Shown: positions 26,773 to 36,185 of the stretch, one piece after another
Layout: every line of letters starts with the position of its first letter
How positions within the stretch are numbered: the stretch's first letter is position 1
Assembly (NCBI GenBank): GCA_016709005.1
Contig: JADJEU010000007.1
Span: 62,001-126,000, forward strand
Direction: 5' to 3'
DNA length: 64,000 nucleotides
Source of the DNA: Crocinitomicaceae bacterium
Lineage (GTDB): Bacteria > Bacteroidota > Bacteroidia > Flavobacteriales_D > Crocinitomicaceae
The notes under the pieces: generated by a model
The model's input: the letters and a program-made list of their open reading frames with translations, nothing else
What the model was told of the DNA's origin: nothing
The model's database searches: none
Program-made: the position numbers and the translations under genes

Positions 26773-29700
26773 CTACACTTCCTGCTTTTCAAAGGTAATT
26801 AAAAATTTTGTTCCGCCTAATCTTTTGAGGATTAGTTCACCATCCAATTGATCAACCAACGTGTGTACTAAACTCAATCCTAGCGACTCAGAGTTTTCAA
26901 TTTTAAAATCTTCCGGAAGCCCAATTCCAAAATCTTCTACACCGATTGAGAGTCGGCCATTTTCTTCAAACACTTCGATCACAATTTGACCCTTTTGATC
27001 TTGGGGATAGGCATATTTGAGGGCATTTGAAACAAGTTCATTCAAAATTAAACCACAAGGAATTGCCTGATCAAGTGCCAGTTTTACCGACTCAATATTC
27101 AATTTCAAATCAATTTTATCCTGATAAAGCTGATATGAGTGAACCAGGTTTTGAACCAGATTTGTTATATAATCTGCAAAATTAATTGCTGAAAAATCTT
27201 TCGTCTGATAAAGTGATTCATGGATGTATGACATGGACCGAATTCTATTCTGACTTTCGTTAATTATCTCCAGTGTTTTTGGATCATCCACATAAGAAGA
27301 TTGAAGATTAAGAATACTATTGATTACCTGCAAATTGTTTTTTACACGGTGATGTACTTCTTTCAATAAAATCTCCTTTTCTTTCACAGATTCGACAAGC
27401 ATATATTCATATTCAATCGTTTCAGTAACGTTTCGAGCAAGAACAATCACTTCATTATCAGTCATTTTAGAAAACCGGTTCTCATAGTATAGCGGCCTGC
27501 CTGAATCATCTTGTAAAAGCTCAAAGGTGAATGTTTCCAGTTCATTTGTGCGTAACACTTTTTCAATAATTTCTAAAAATTTTTGCGCTATTTCAGGATC
27601 TTTGATGACGTCCTTTACATGGTTGCCAACAAAAACAGGTGTTTTTAAATGAGCCAAAACCGGGTCTAATCCATTTGACTGACTTATTCTGAAATCAACA
27701 AAATAACCATCTTTATTAACCTTTGTAAGTATATCTGGCAATGCTAAAAGTATAGCTCTGTTGTTTGATTCGCTCTCGCGTATTTTACGCTGCGATTCTA
27801 TTTTTTCTGTAATCTCATGAGATATAAATGAAATCTCTGTTACTTCACGATTACCAAGTTTTACGGGATTCAAAAAGGACTCAACCCAAACTTCATTGGC
27901 AAGCGTAGGAAAATGACTGATAAAATCCAGTGTTTCTCCTTTTAAGACGCGCTCAAAACGATCCTCGATTTTTTTTCTTGCTACAGGTTTAATATCGAAA
28001 AGATCCAAAAAAACATCGCCAATTTTTACCTCAACACCTCTGCTTTTAGCAATCATTCTCTTAAAATTTTCATTAAACGATGAAATGCGGTACTCGCTGT
28101 CAAGGGAGAGAATAAAGAGGTTATATGAACTCTCAAACAATGCGTTTAACCAAAATGTTTTTTCAACCAGCTCTGCCTGTGTTACGCGGTGACGTTCGAT
28201 TTCATCCTGCAGTTTTATATTCGTATCTTCTGCTATTTCGGCCCGTAATTTTTGACGGTTATATTCAGTCTGCAACGTAATATCTTGCAATAAAAACAAG
28301 TGTGATTTTTTATTGTTGTAAATGGTCTTTACAACATTCAAACTGTATTGTTTGGTTTCGTTATTATTGCTTAATTCTATTTGAGTAAAAGCATTTGTAT
28401 CAGGTGTGTTTTCATTGACCAAATCTTCCAAAACATATTTCATGCTTTCTGGAAAAATCTCCGTCATTTTCATTGCGTTTCTATTCAAATGTTCATTAAA
28501 AACCTTTTCTCCCAGAGGGTTTGTATAAACTAATTCCTGATCACTGAAAATAAAAATAGCCGCCGGTGAATTATCTACAATGTTTTTAAAACTTTGTTGG
28601 CTTTCGCGTAAAATCTCTTCGTTTCTTTTTCGTTCAGAAATATCTTTTATTACCAATTGAATAATTTTTTCTGATCCGGGCTGAACAGTTACATAAGATA
28701 TTTCCGCTACAAATTCAGTTGAGTCTGACCGTTTGAAAATCCATTCCTGATTAGACTTTGACTCATTTTTGTCATTTCCAAAAAGTAACTTAAGTTCCTG
28801 ATGATTTTTTGCAAAGTCGGCAAGTATTTTTGTTTTTTGTCCCTCTTCATCATAACCTAAAAGCCTGCATGCCCCATTGTTTGCATCTAAGACGTGTGCA
28901 ACATTGTCAGTATATGAAAGAAGAATAATTCCTTCGCTGGAATCTTCAAAAAGCAATCTGTATTTTTCTTCACTAAGCTTTAAAGCGTTAGCTGTTTCTT
29001 CAATATCTGTAACATCTATCAGTGTTCCTTCAATGATGTTCAGGTTGCCGTCCTCATCCGGCTGAATAGACACGTTGTTGTTTACGGTTAATTTTTTTCC
29101 GTCCTTTCGGCGCAAGGTTGATGTGTAGTTGTTTATAAAACCATCTTGTTTCAGCTTTTCCAGATATTCTTTACGGTCCTCTCGATGAAAATAAAGATCT
29201 CTAATGTTTAATTTTTTTAGCTCTGCGATTGATTCATATCCAAGTATTCTGGCAAAGGATTGATTGGCGTCCAGAATGGTTCCATCAATATGTGTTTTAT
29301 AAACGCCGGCAAGATTTCTTTCAAACATTTGTCGGTAGCGCTCCTCAGAGCTTCTAAGCGATTCGGTTGCTTCAATTTGATCCGTTATGTCTGTTACAAT
29401 GCCAAACAAGTGAATAATGCCGTTGGTGCTCGTTTTTTGCGGATAGATTTTTTCCTCTACCCATCGGATTTCATTGTTTTTTATAATCCGGTATTTTATT
29501 CTGTTTTCTTGTTCTGTTTGCAATACGGCATCAAACTGACGGGCCACCTCTTCACGGTCTTTATGATAAAATATTTCATTTAGTCTTTCAGATTTTATCA
29601 AGGTAATGTATTCATCTACCTCAATACCAAACACGTCCTTTACTTTATTGGAAACGTAGTTCACCTGATGCCGACGGCCTGATCTATCGTAGGATATGTT

Positions 29701-30681
29701 GAAAATAAAGGAGTTTATATTTTCCAGAACTCTGGAAATATTATCCTTACTTTCTAATAGCTTCTGCTCAAAATCGCGTTGTTCTTTTAATGATCTGGCG
29801 GTTAGAATGTACACCTCTTTTTCAAAAAAATTTGACTTTCTAAGTGTGAATTCTTTTGGTATAAAATGTACTGTACCTGTAATTGCGCAATTTGCCTCAA
29901 ACTTTCTGACCCTCTCCGATGTTACGCCAGAAACGGCTTCCCGAAACTTAATTTTATCCAACTCATCTCTTGAGCAAAAAACGTCGTTAAAATTTTTTCC
30001 GATCGTTGTATCTGCCATATACTGACTCACAAAATTCGAAGCGGTTTTATTTAATTCAAGAATGTTCAACTCCTTATCCAAGACAAAAACTTGTTCGGAC
30101 AAATCACTGAAAATGTTTTTGTAGCTTTCTGCTGATCTGCGCTTTTGATTAATTAAATTATCTGTCCAAAATGCAAATGAGGTAATTAATGTCGCAATAA
30201 TAATCAAGTAAAAAATCAATTTTAAATCAACAACATTTGCCGCAAGTCCGATAAATAAAAACGACAGAATGATTGAAACAAAATAAATTACGGTCATCCA
30301 GGGTTTTATGACCACAAGACCACAACCGAAAACCATCAAAAACAAACTGAGCAAACTATGATCTTCCGGCGAAGCTACTGCCCACCACACACCAATAACG
30401 CTGGCGGTCATTAAAAAAGAAACATTGATTACAGGTATGTAAGATTTGACAAAATCTGTTTTTCTAAAAACAATTATCAGTGAACATAAAACGATGAAAA
30501 TGAAGCCTTGAAGTACTTGAAATATATTGATATCAATCCACTCAAAAAAACCACAAATCTGGTAAACCAAAACAATTGGAACCAGCACAACACCAGTGCG
30601 CACATACAACAACAGAAGTATTCTGTTAAGTTCTGAGAACTCAGGCTTCACTGTTTGATTAAGGGTTTGATTTTCTATCAT
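26773..30681 (-). CDS. Membrane multi-PAS histidine kinase (HisKA_2 type)
   Basis: 1302 residues. Six hydrophobic spans lie in the first 175 residues (for example VLVPIVLVYQICGFF, LLSLFLMVFGCGLVVI, LIFYLIIIATLITSFAFW). Then come about seven PAS-like domains between residues 185 and 1090, with PAC-type ends such as GIVTDITDQ, GTLIDVTDI, LVIKDISER and SFISHEITE. The kinase core follows: EVHHRVKNNLQVINSILNLQ near residue 1105 holds the phosphorylated His of the HisKA_2 class, and the ATPase domain contains LILNELVSNALKYAYP and GVEDFGIGLP. The start overlaps the end of the MORN gene by four bases. It probably phosphorylates the adjacent LytTR regulator. Ligands of the PAS domains are unknown. Confidence 0.92.
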   Translation of the reverse strand: MIENQTLNQTVKPEFSELNRILLLLYVRTGVVLVPIVLVYQICGFFEWIDINIFQVLQGFIFIVLCSLIIVFRKTDFVKSYIPVINVSFLMTASVIGVWWAVASPEDHSLLSLFLMVFGCGLVVIKPWMTVIYFVSIILSFLFIGLAANVVDLKLIFYLIIIATLITSFAFWTDNLINQKRRSAESYKNIFSDLSEQVFVLDKELNILELNKTASNFVSQYMADTTIGKNFNDVFCSRDELDKIKFREAVSGVTSERVRKFEANCAITGTVHFIPKEFTLRKSNFFEKEVYILTARSLKEQRDFEQKLLESKDNISRVLENINSFIFNISYDRSGRRHQVNYVSNKVKDVFGIEVDEYITLIKSERLNEIFYHKDREEVARQFDAVLQTEQENRIKYRIIKNNEIRWVEEKIYPQKTSTNGIIHLFGIVTDITDQIEATESLRSSEERYRQMFERNLAGVYKTHIDGTILDANQSFARILGYESIAELKKLNIRDLYFHREDRKEYLEKLKQDGFINNYTSTLRRKDGKKLTVNNNVSIQPDEDGNLNIIEGTLIDVTDIEETANALKLSEEKYRLLFEDSSEGIILLSYTDNVAHVLDANNGACRLLGYDEEGQKTKILADFAKNHQELKLLFGNDKNESKSNQEWIFKRSDSTEFVAEISYVTVQPGSEKIIQLVIKDISERKRNEEILRESQQSFKNIVDNSPAAIFIFSDQELVYTNPLGEKVFNEHLNRNAMKMTEIFPESMKYVLEDLVNENTPDTNAFTQIELSNNNETKQYSLNVVKTIYNNKKSHLFLLQDITLQTEYNRQKLRAEIAEDTNIKLQDEIERHRVTQAELVEKTFWLNALFESSYNLFILSLDSEYRISSFNENFKRMIAKSRGVEVKIGDVFLDLFDIKPVARKKIEDRFERVLKGETLDFISHFPTLANEVWVESFLNPVKLGNREVTEISFISHEITEKIESQRKIRESESNNRAILLALPDILTKVNKDGYFVDFRISQSNGLDPVLAHLKTPVFVGNHVKDVIKDPEIAQKFLEIIEKVLRTNELETFTFELLQDDSGRPLYYENRFSKMTDNEVIVLARNVTETIEYEYMLVESVKEKEILLKEVHHRVKNNLQVINSILNLQSSYVDDPKTLEIINESQNRIRSMSYIHESLYQTKDFSAINFADYITNLVQNLVHSYQLYQDKIDLKLNIESVKLALDQAIPCGLILNELVSNALKYAYPQDQKGQIVIEVFEENGRLSIGVEDFGIGLPEDFKIENSESLGLSLVHTLVDQLDGELILKRLGGTKFLITFEKQEV

Positions 30682-32249
30682 TGATAAATTAACTCCGCTG
30701 GTTCTGCTTTAAACCCGTTGATTTTATAGATTTCTCCGTTTTTGTATTGAATTTCTTCCGTCACCTCGCCCATTTTGTCGTATGTTCTCCAAACGCCATG
30801 CTTAACTCCACCCGCATATTTCCCGCTTTCTTTTTTGATTCCATTTTGATGATACCAGGTGTGTCTGCCTTTTGGCTCTCCGTCTTCAAACAAGCCCACA
30901 AAAGCTAATTTTCCGTTTTTGTAATAATGATACCAAAGTCCTGTTGGCAAACCTTGTGCAAAAGCGCCTACCTCTTTGTAATCTCCTACTTCATAAAACC
31001 ACTCACCTTCCTGCATTCCGCTGTAATAATCACCCCGCGCAATTTCATTTCCGAGCGAATCATATTCAGTCATTGTTCCTTCCAGTTTTCCAAAAGCATT
31101 GTAATTCTCGCGCCGTTTTACCGCCCCGTTTGGATAATACCAAACCCAAACTCCAAAAGGTTGATTATTTCTATATTTTCCTTCTTGTTCTTTTTTTCCG
31201 GATGGATAATAATAGGTCCACAAATCATCTTTGACGCCTTTTGCATAGGTTCCTGAAGCCTGCGGTTTTCCGGAGTAATAATAATCTTTCCATATACCAT
31301 CATACGTTCCGTCAAACAAAATCATGCCTTCCGAAACAAGCGTGTCGTTTTCAAAAATATAGCCATTTATCAGGTTTCCATTTTCATCATACTCACGAAA
31401 AATTCCTGACTTCATACCATTATTGAGTCCGCCGACTAATTTTATTCTTCCTCCTGTATAATATTCTTTATACATTTCAATCAATACAATATCCGTTTTA
31501 GTATTTGTGGAATCACTTGTCATGTCTTGTATTTCAAGTAGTTTTCCTTTCGGACTATAGTTTTTTGAAATGCCAAATTTTTGCCCTTCCCTATAACTTG
31601 TTTCAGATTTTATAGTTCCGTCTGGATAATAATCACGCCAAACACCGGTACGTTTTCCTTTTTCATCCAGACGATTATAAGTCTCGCGTTCCTTCAAATA
31701 ACCGTTATCGTAAATTTCTTCCGTTATTACGGTTCCGTCTATTGCATATTCCAGAGATACGCCCGTCTCTTTTCCTTCCTCAAAAATCAATGTCTTTTTT
31801 ATCGAACCATCTGGGTAAAACCATTGTTTTTCACCATGGACAACATCGTTGATATAATAAAACTCTTCAGTAAGATACCCTGTTGAATCAAAGCGCTGAG
31901 CACAACCGTTTTTTTTATCGTTTTCGTATTGATACTTCCATGTTATTCTTCCTTCTTTGTCGTAGAATACCCACGTGCTGTCAGACAAGCCACCTTTTTT
32001 GTAGCCCGCTGATTTTAAAATACCGTCTTTGTAATAGGTTTTCCACTGTCCTGTTGGTACTCCGTTAACAAACATGCCCTCGCTGGCCAGCTCGCCGGAC
32101 TCATAATAAAATTTATTATAGCCGTTAGGATTAATTTCTTGTGAATATCCGATTAAACTTTGAAGCAGAATTAATAATAATAAACTCGTTCTCTTTTTTT
32201 TTTCGAATTGATAGAAGAAAGGATTACTATAGTTATTAGGGCTGTTCAT
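30678..32249 (-). CDS. Secreted MORN/YwqK-type repeat protein
   Basis: 523 residues. After a basic start and a hydrophobic stretch (TSLLLLILLQSLIGYSQ) comes an uninterrupted array of about 16 repeats of 22-24 residues of the form GxW..YYxxGxxKxxGxYxxGxxxG (for example GVWRDYYPDGTIKSETSYRE). This is the MORN-variant pattern of the YwqK family. MORN arrays form extended beta scaffolds. The signal sequence puts it outside the inner membrane. It is the first gene of the operon that encodes the multi-PAS kinase and LytTR regulator, with ATGA coupling to the kinase, which suggests that it works in the same signal path, perhaps as an external sensor. That role is an inference. The signal peptide has an unusually long N-region, and a start further in is possible. 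Confidence 0.85.
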   Translation of the reverse strand: MNSPNNYSNPFFYQFEKKKRTSLLLLILLQSLIGYSQEINPNGYNKFYYESGELASEGMFVNGVPTGQWKTYYKDGILKSAGYKKGGLSDSTWVFYDKEGRITWKYQYENDKKNGCAQRFDSTGYLTEEFYYINDVVHGEKQWFYPDGSIKKTLIFEEGKETGVSLEYAIDGTVITEEIYDNGYLKERETYNRLDEKGKRTGVWRDYYPDGTIKSETSYREGQKFGISKNYSPKGKLLEIQDMTSDSTNTKTDIVLIEMYKEYYTGGRIKLVGGLNNGMKSGIFREYDENGNLINGYIFENDTLVSEGMILFDGTYDGIWKDYYYSGKPQASGTYAKGVKDDLWTYYYPSGKKEQEGKYRNNQPFGVWVWYYPNGAVKRRENYNAFGKLEGTMTEYDSLGNEIARGDYYSGMQEGEWFYEVGDYKEVGAFAQGLPTGLWYHYYKNGKLAFVGLFEDGEPKGRHTWYHQNGIKKESGKYAGGVKHGVWRTYDKMGEVTEEIQYKNGEIYKINGFKAEPAELIYQ

Positions 32250-32716
32250 TTGTTCAAAAGAATCCTTGGAAAATTAGGAATTTAAAGTTACGGCTTTTTT
32301 TTCAGACTGAATGAACACCGGGTTAACAATGTATTCTTTTGAAGATAAAGGGATAGGAATGGTTATGAACAATGCCATATTTTTGTTTTTATGTTCATAG
32401 TATTTTTGACCTGAAGTGTTTTTTTGTGTCGATAAACAGCATTTAACTTTTTCTGTTCTGAACAACGATTATTCGAATAGTTGTATAGCTGGAATTAAAA
32501 TCCGACTTTCAAAATTATTGAGCACTTTTTATTACAAATTCTTTCAGCCAGTTTGAACAATTGAATGAACAATTTGAAGGTGTTTTAAAACACGTCTCCA
32601 AGCTAGACATACAGGGCGTTTAGGTAAATGTGAAAGATAGATGTTAATAATTATGAACAGCGGTGTTCAAGCTGACAAATTCGATTACGCTACATTTGGT
32701 CCATAAATATAAAGTC
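32250..32716. other. Divergent intergenic region, no gene seen
   Basis: 467 AT-rich bases between the divergent MORN operon and rpiB. It must hold the operon promoter (minus strand) and the rpiB promoter. A reading frame at 32274-32465 has no family resemblance and no start signal. I see no RNA gene or strong hairpin. Confidence 0.55.
32691..32698 (+). promoter_or_regulatory. -7 box of the rpiB promoter
   Basis: TACATTTG matches the consensus TAnnTTTG, 18 bases before the chosen rpiB ATG. It lies inside the longer reading frame that begins at 32663, which argues for the downstream start. Confidence 0.5.
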
Positions 32717-33154
32717 ATGAAAAAAGTAGTTCCTATTGGGTGTGATCACGCAGGATTTGAATTGAAAGAAAAAGTAGTTGCGCATCTCACCGCAAAAGGA
32801 TATGAAGTAAAAGACTTTGGTACCTATTCAACTGAAAGTATAGACTATCCTGATTATGGTCATCCGGTTGCTGAAATGGTTGAGTCCAATGCAGATATGC
32901 TTGGAATTGTAATTTGCGGAAGTGGAAACGGAATAAACATGACTGTTAATAAACATCAGGGAATTCGTTCAGCGCTTTGTTGGACGAAAGAAATTGCTTC
33001 TTTAGCGCGTCAGCATAATGATGCTAATATTATAGCACTTCCGGCTCGCTTCATTACAATAGAGGAAGGTTTAGAAATGATAGATATATTCTTTTCAACA
33101 GCTTTTGAAGCAGGCAGACATCAGAACAGAGTCAATAAAATTGCTTGTAAGTAA
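32717..33154 (+). CDS. rpiB: Ribose-5-phosphate isomerase B
   Basis: 145 residues from the ATG at 32717; the 18 residues encoded further upstream do not belong to the family and overlap the promoter. RpiB interconverts ribose 5-phosphate and ribulose 5-phosphate in the pentose phosphate pathway. Hallmarks are GCDHAGFELKEKV at the start, the active-site loop GIVICGSGNGINMTVNKHQG near residue 70, and the length of about 145-150. It is monocistronic and convergent with the thioredoxin-like gene, one base apart. Confidence 0.94.
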   Translation: MKKVVPIGCDHAGFELKEKVVAHLTAKGYEVKDFGTYSTESIDYPDYGHPVAEMVESNADMLGIVICGSGNGINMTVNKHQGIRSALCWTKEIASLARQHNDANIIALPARFITIEEGLEMIDIFFSTAFEAGRHQNRVNKIACK

Positions 33155-33155
33155 A

Positions 33156-34400
33156 TTACTCTTGAATAAGTGATTCAATAAAAAGATCTGTTTCTTTAAC
33201 AAATTCAGCATAGTGTTCACCTGTTCCGGGACCGCTAAATCCCGTATGAATCTTTCTGATCTCACCTTTTTTGTCAATGAAAATAAGCGTTGGAAAAGAA
33301 ATAATATCACTTAGTTGAGGAAATACTTTTGATGCGCATGGCTTACAAGCATCGCCGCCGATGAGAAAAGTATAGTTCAAATCAAGCGCTTCTTTGTAGC
33401 GTGCAACTTTTTCAATTTTTTCTTCTGTTGTTTTTTGCGTTTCAAAAGTGACTGCAATAATTTCAAGTTGATCAGAATATTGCGCATAAATTTTTTTGAG
33501 ATAATTGCTTTCGTCTAAACAATTCGGACACCAGGTTCCCATGATTTGAACTAATACAACCTTGTTATGAAGAGATTCGTTGGGATATTTATAATAAGAG
33601 CCATCTAATTTCATCAACTCAAATTGCAGTGGCTTTTCATTGACAATATAAGTGAGTGAATCTGGATTACGTAATTCAAATGATTCATTCTTTACTGCGA
33701 ACCATTCTGTTTTATAATGAGATCCTGAATGAAAATCACCCCACAGAGTATCGTTCTTAAGTGCCGCTCTGAATAAAAATGCGTGTGATCCATCAAAACA
33801 CGAAAGATATAAGCTGTCTTTAATTGTTGCGCCTTCTAAAAATCGATAATCACCGGTCTCCGTTAAAAAGGTTCCATAAAGAACATTGGTTGGTTCATCG
33901 CCAGAGCTTATATATTGGGTAGGATTAGAATGAGAAAAAATGCCAATTGCTTTTTCCGGATCTTTGAGATAGTCAAAGGTTACTTCCCACCGGGCGTCTA
34001 AATCGGATGTTTTTTCATTGCTCGGATATCGTGTGGTAGTACCATTTTTTGACCAAAAGACAACATTGTATGTGGGCGATTTTGCCCTGTTAAACCAGGC
34101 ACCGGTTATGTGTGTTTTTGAATGCACTTTGATTTTTAATTCAGAATCAAACGTAGGAAACAAAATAAATAACGAATCTTCTTTGCTTGTTATTTGTGTT
34201 AGCCTGATGTGCTCTTCACCATTCTGAATTACCAGGGCTGGAATCTTTCCTTTCTCATAAAAAAAATCAACCGGTAAATTAATTCCTGGCCTCAATTCAA
34301 ACTCAGTATGCCAATGCCCGGGCTTTAATTTTGCAGCCAGCATGCCTTGCGAAAAAACAAGAAAAAGCAAGAAAAAAACGAAACAATTTAATTTTTTCAT
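33156..34400 (-). CDS. TlpA-like thioredoxin-domain protein
   Basis: 414 residues. The signal peptide (NCFVFFLLFLVFSQGMLAA) is followed by a beta-rich N-terminal domain to about residue 260. Then comes a thioredoxin fold: VVLVQIMGTWCPNCLDES near residue 290 carries the CxxC redox motif, and FPTLIFIDKKGEIRKIHTGF near 380 the cis-Pro region. A further CKPC motif (GGDACKPCASKVFP) is unusual. Periplasmic TlpA/ResA proteins reduce disulfides in cytochrome c or other exported proteins. The large N-terminal domain is typical of Bacteroidota versions. The specific client is unknown. Confidence 0.85.
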   Translation of the reverse strand: MKKLNCFVFFLLFLVFSQGMLAAKLKPGHWHTEFELRPGINLPVDFFYEKGKIPALVIQNGEEHIRLTQITSKEDSLFILFPTFDSELKIKVHSKTHITGAWFNRAKSPTYNVVFWSKNGTTTRYPSNEKTSDLDARWEVTFDYLKDPEKAIGIFSHSNPTQYISSGDEPTNVLYGTFLTETGDYRFLEGATIKDSLYLSCFDGSHAFLFRAALKNDTLWGDFHSGSHYKTEWFAVKNESFELRNPDSLTYIVNEKPLQFELMKLDGSYYKYPNESLHNKVVLVQIMGTWCPNCLDESNYLKKIYAQYSDQLEIIAVTFETQKTTEEKIEKVARYKEALDLNYTFLIGGDACKPCASKVFPQLSDIISFPTLIFIDKKGEIRKIHTGFSGPGTGEHYAEFVKETDLFIESLIQE

Positions 34401-34542
34401 GGGTTCAAAAGATTCAAAAACAGCGAATTGGCGGTGTTTTTGGCTCGATAAAGTCAGCTAAAGATAGGTTTTTTGCAAAATATTCAACCAGACGTGCAAC
34501 TTTTAATTAGCTACTTTAGTCTTGAATATTGAAAGAGTAAGC

Positions 34543-35097
34543 ATGACGGATGAACAATTGGTAAAAGAGTGTGTCTCCGGTAATACAATAGCTCAGAAAA
34601 AGTTCTATGACTTATTTGCACGAAAAATGATGGGAGTTTGTCTCCGCTACACAAATAATGTAGAAGAGGCTGAAGATGTTTTACAAGATGGTTTTATAAA
34701 AATCTTTGGTAAGCTCGCGGATTTTGAAAGCAAAGGCTCTTTAGAGGGTTGGGTGAGGCGAATAATGGTAAACACAGCGTTAGACCAATATCGGAAAAAC
34801 AAAAAACATCAAAATGATGTAGACGTTGATCTGGTAGGGTATAAACTTGAAAAAGACGATTATATAATTGAAACAATAACAGCGCAGGATTTGCTGAAAA
34901 TTGTTCAGGCCATACCAGAAGGATATAGAGTAGTGTTTAACCTGTTTGCTATTGAAGGTTACTCACACAAAGAAATAGCAGAGCGATTAGGTGTTACTGA
35001 GAGTACATCAAAATCACAATACTCAAGGGCTAAAAGCCTTTTAAGAAAATTGTTGATTGAAAATAATATAGTAGAAGAAAGTGAAAGGGAACATTAA
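34543..35097 (+). CDS. ECF-type RNA polymerase sigma factor
   Basis: 184 residues from the ATG at 34543; a TTG at 34522 would add seven residues. Region 2 spans residues 5-90, with AEDVLQDGFIKIF (2.2) and GSLEGWVRRIMVNTALDQYR (2.4). Region 4 spans about 125-180, with IPEGYRVVFNLFAIEGYSHKEIAERLG as the -35-binding helix-turn-helix. The last 17 bases overlap the next gene, which encodes a single-span membrane protein. That arrangement is the usual one for a sigma/anti-sigma pair. Confidence 0.93.
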   Translation: MTDEQLVKECVSGNTIAQKKFYDLFARKMMGVCLRYTNNVEEAEDVLQDGFIKIFGKLADFESKGSLEGWVRRIMVNTALDQYRKNKKHQNDVDVDLVGYKLEKDDYIIETITAQDLLKIVQAIPEGYRVVFNLFAIEGYSHKEIAERLGVTESTSKSQYSRAKSLLRKLLIENNIVEESEREH

Positions 35098-36130
35098 CAT
35101 AGAAGAGATACTCAAACAAAAGTTTGACAACTTTCAACCTGACGTCAATCCAAATATTTGGGCAAATGTGCAGGCAGGAATTGGTGCAGGAACAGCCGTA
35201 ACAACAGGTGTTTCTATTGGCGTAAAAATTGGATTGATTTCCAGCGGAATTATTGCCGCTTCAGTGGCTACATGGTATTTTGGTTTTTATGAACCAACGG
35301 TACCCGCTGAAACAATTACACAGAAAAACACAATTGAACAACCCATTGAAAAAACGGATAATACCGCTGAACCAATTATTGTTGTGAACGATCAGAACGA
35401 TCCTGTTATAATTGAAAACAAAGAGAAAATAGAAAACGAATTAAGAGTTTATCAAGCGCCTGATCAAACAATCGAAGGGCCGATTAACTATACAAGTGTT
35501 TCAACTCAGACTAATAATCAGGTTGTCAATGATAATGTAACAACAACAAATACCCAAACAACAACTGGTGGTTCAAATGAAAACAATACAAGTACAGAAA
35601 AACAACAACCCGTTCCATCAGGCAGAATAGAGATAGTGCAATCAAATGCTTACTCGCCTTCCGCAACCACATTTACATCTAACGCCCTTAACCAAAAGGA
35701 AGTTCGTTGGGATTTTGGCGATGGAACAGCTGCAGACGGCTTAGTGGTGAAACACACCTACAATAAGCCGGGTAAGTATTTGGTAAAAATGGTTGTTGTT
35801 GGAAACGACAAAATGAATTACGAAGAAACACAAGAGGTTGTTGTTAAATCGAAATCAAGCATTGACAACGTACCAAATGTTATCACACCAAATGGAGACA
35901 GAATCAATGATTATTTCTCTGTTAAAACTACAGATATTGAAACGTTTGTAATTTCAATTCGCGATAACAGAGGAAATGAAATATTCAATTCAACCGATAC
36001 AGAATTTTCTTGGGATGGTACAGATTTCAGCGGCAATGTTGTTGAAAAAGGAATGTACACATACCTTATCATTGCTGAAGGAAAAGACGGAAGCGTTATA
36101 AAACTTCCGGGACAGATTTACGTTCAATAA
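35081..36130 (+). CDS. Membrane protein with PKD and CHU_C domains, likely sigma partner
   Basis: 349 residues from a GTG inside the sigma gene. The N-terminal 45 residues (EEILKQKFDNFQPDVNPNIW) are soluble and look like the short cytoplasmic segment found after ECF sigma factors in Bacteroidota. One span lies at about 50-69 (IGLISSGIIAASVATWYFGF), with no signal peptidase site. A Thr/Asn-rich linker, a PKD domain near 187-258 (VRWDFGDGTAADG) and a gliding-motility-associated C-terminal domain from about 262 (NVITPNGDRINDYFSV, then FSWDGTDFSGNVVEKGMYTY) follow. CHU_C domains normally mark T9SS cargo, yet this protein is anchored in the inner membrane. An anti-sigma or sensor role is inferred from position and topology. 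Confidence 0.8.
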   Translation: MKGNINIEEILKQKFDNFQPDVNPNIWANVQAGIGAGTAVTTGVSIGVKIGLISSGIIAASVATWYFGFYEPTVPAETITQKNTIEQPIEKTDNTAEPIIVVNDQNDPVIIENKEKIENELRVYQAPDQTIEGPINYTSVSTQTNNQVVNDNVTTTNTQTTTGGSNENNTSTEKQQPVPSGRIEIVQSNAYSPSATTFTSNALNQKEVRWDFGDGTAADGLVVKHTYNKPGKYLVKMVVVGNDKMNYEETQEVVVKSKSSIDNVPNVITPNGDRINDYFSVKTTDIETFVISIRDNRGNEIFNSTDTEFSWDGTDFSGNVVEKGMYTYLIIAEGKDGSVIKLPGQIYVQ

Positions 36131-36155
36131 GTTTAATTGAAGTTTAAGTCAGAAT

Positions 36156-36185
36156 AAGTGGGCGCTAATATTTTAGCACCCACTT
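36156..36185. terminator. Bidirectional terminator between the CHU_C gene and capA-like gene
   Basis: AAGTGGG-C-GCTAA (36156-36168) pairs with TTAGC-A-CCCACTT (36173-36185) with a four-base loop and a single internal mismatch. Ts follow on the plus strand. The hairpin includes the stop and last codons of the convergent CapA-like gene. Confidence 0.75.

Noticed and set aside
30678..32249. YwqK-type antitoxin of a toxin-antitoxin pair
   Set aside because: The protein is long, exported and in a kinase operon; no toxin gene is adjacent, so the label taken from the family name is misleading here.
32274..32465. 63-residue reading frame in the gap before rpiB
   Set aside because: No signal, domain or conserved look; AT-rich chance frame in a divergent promoter region.
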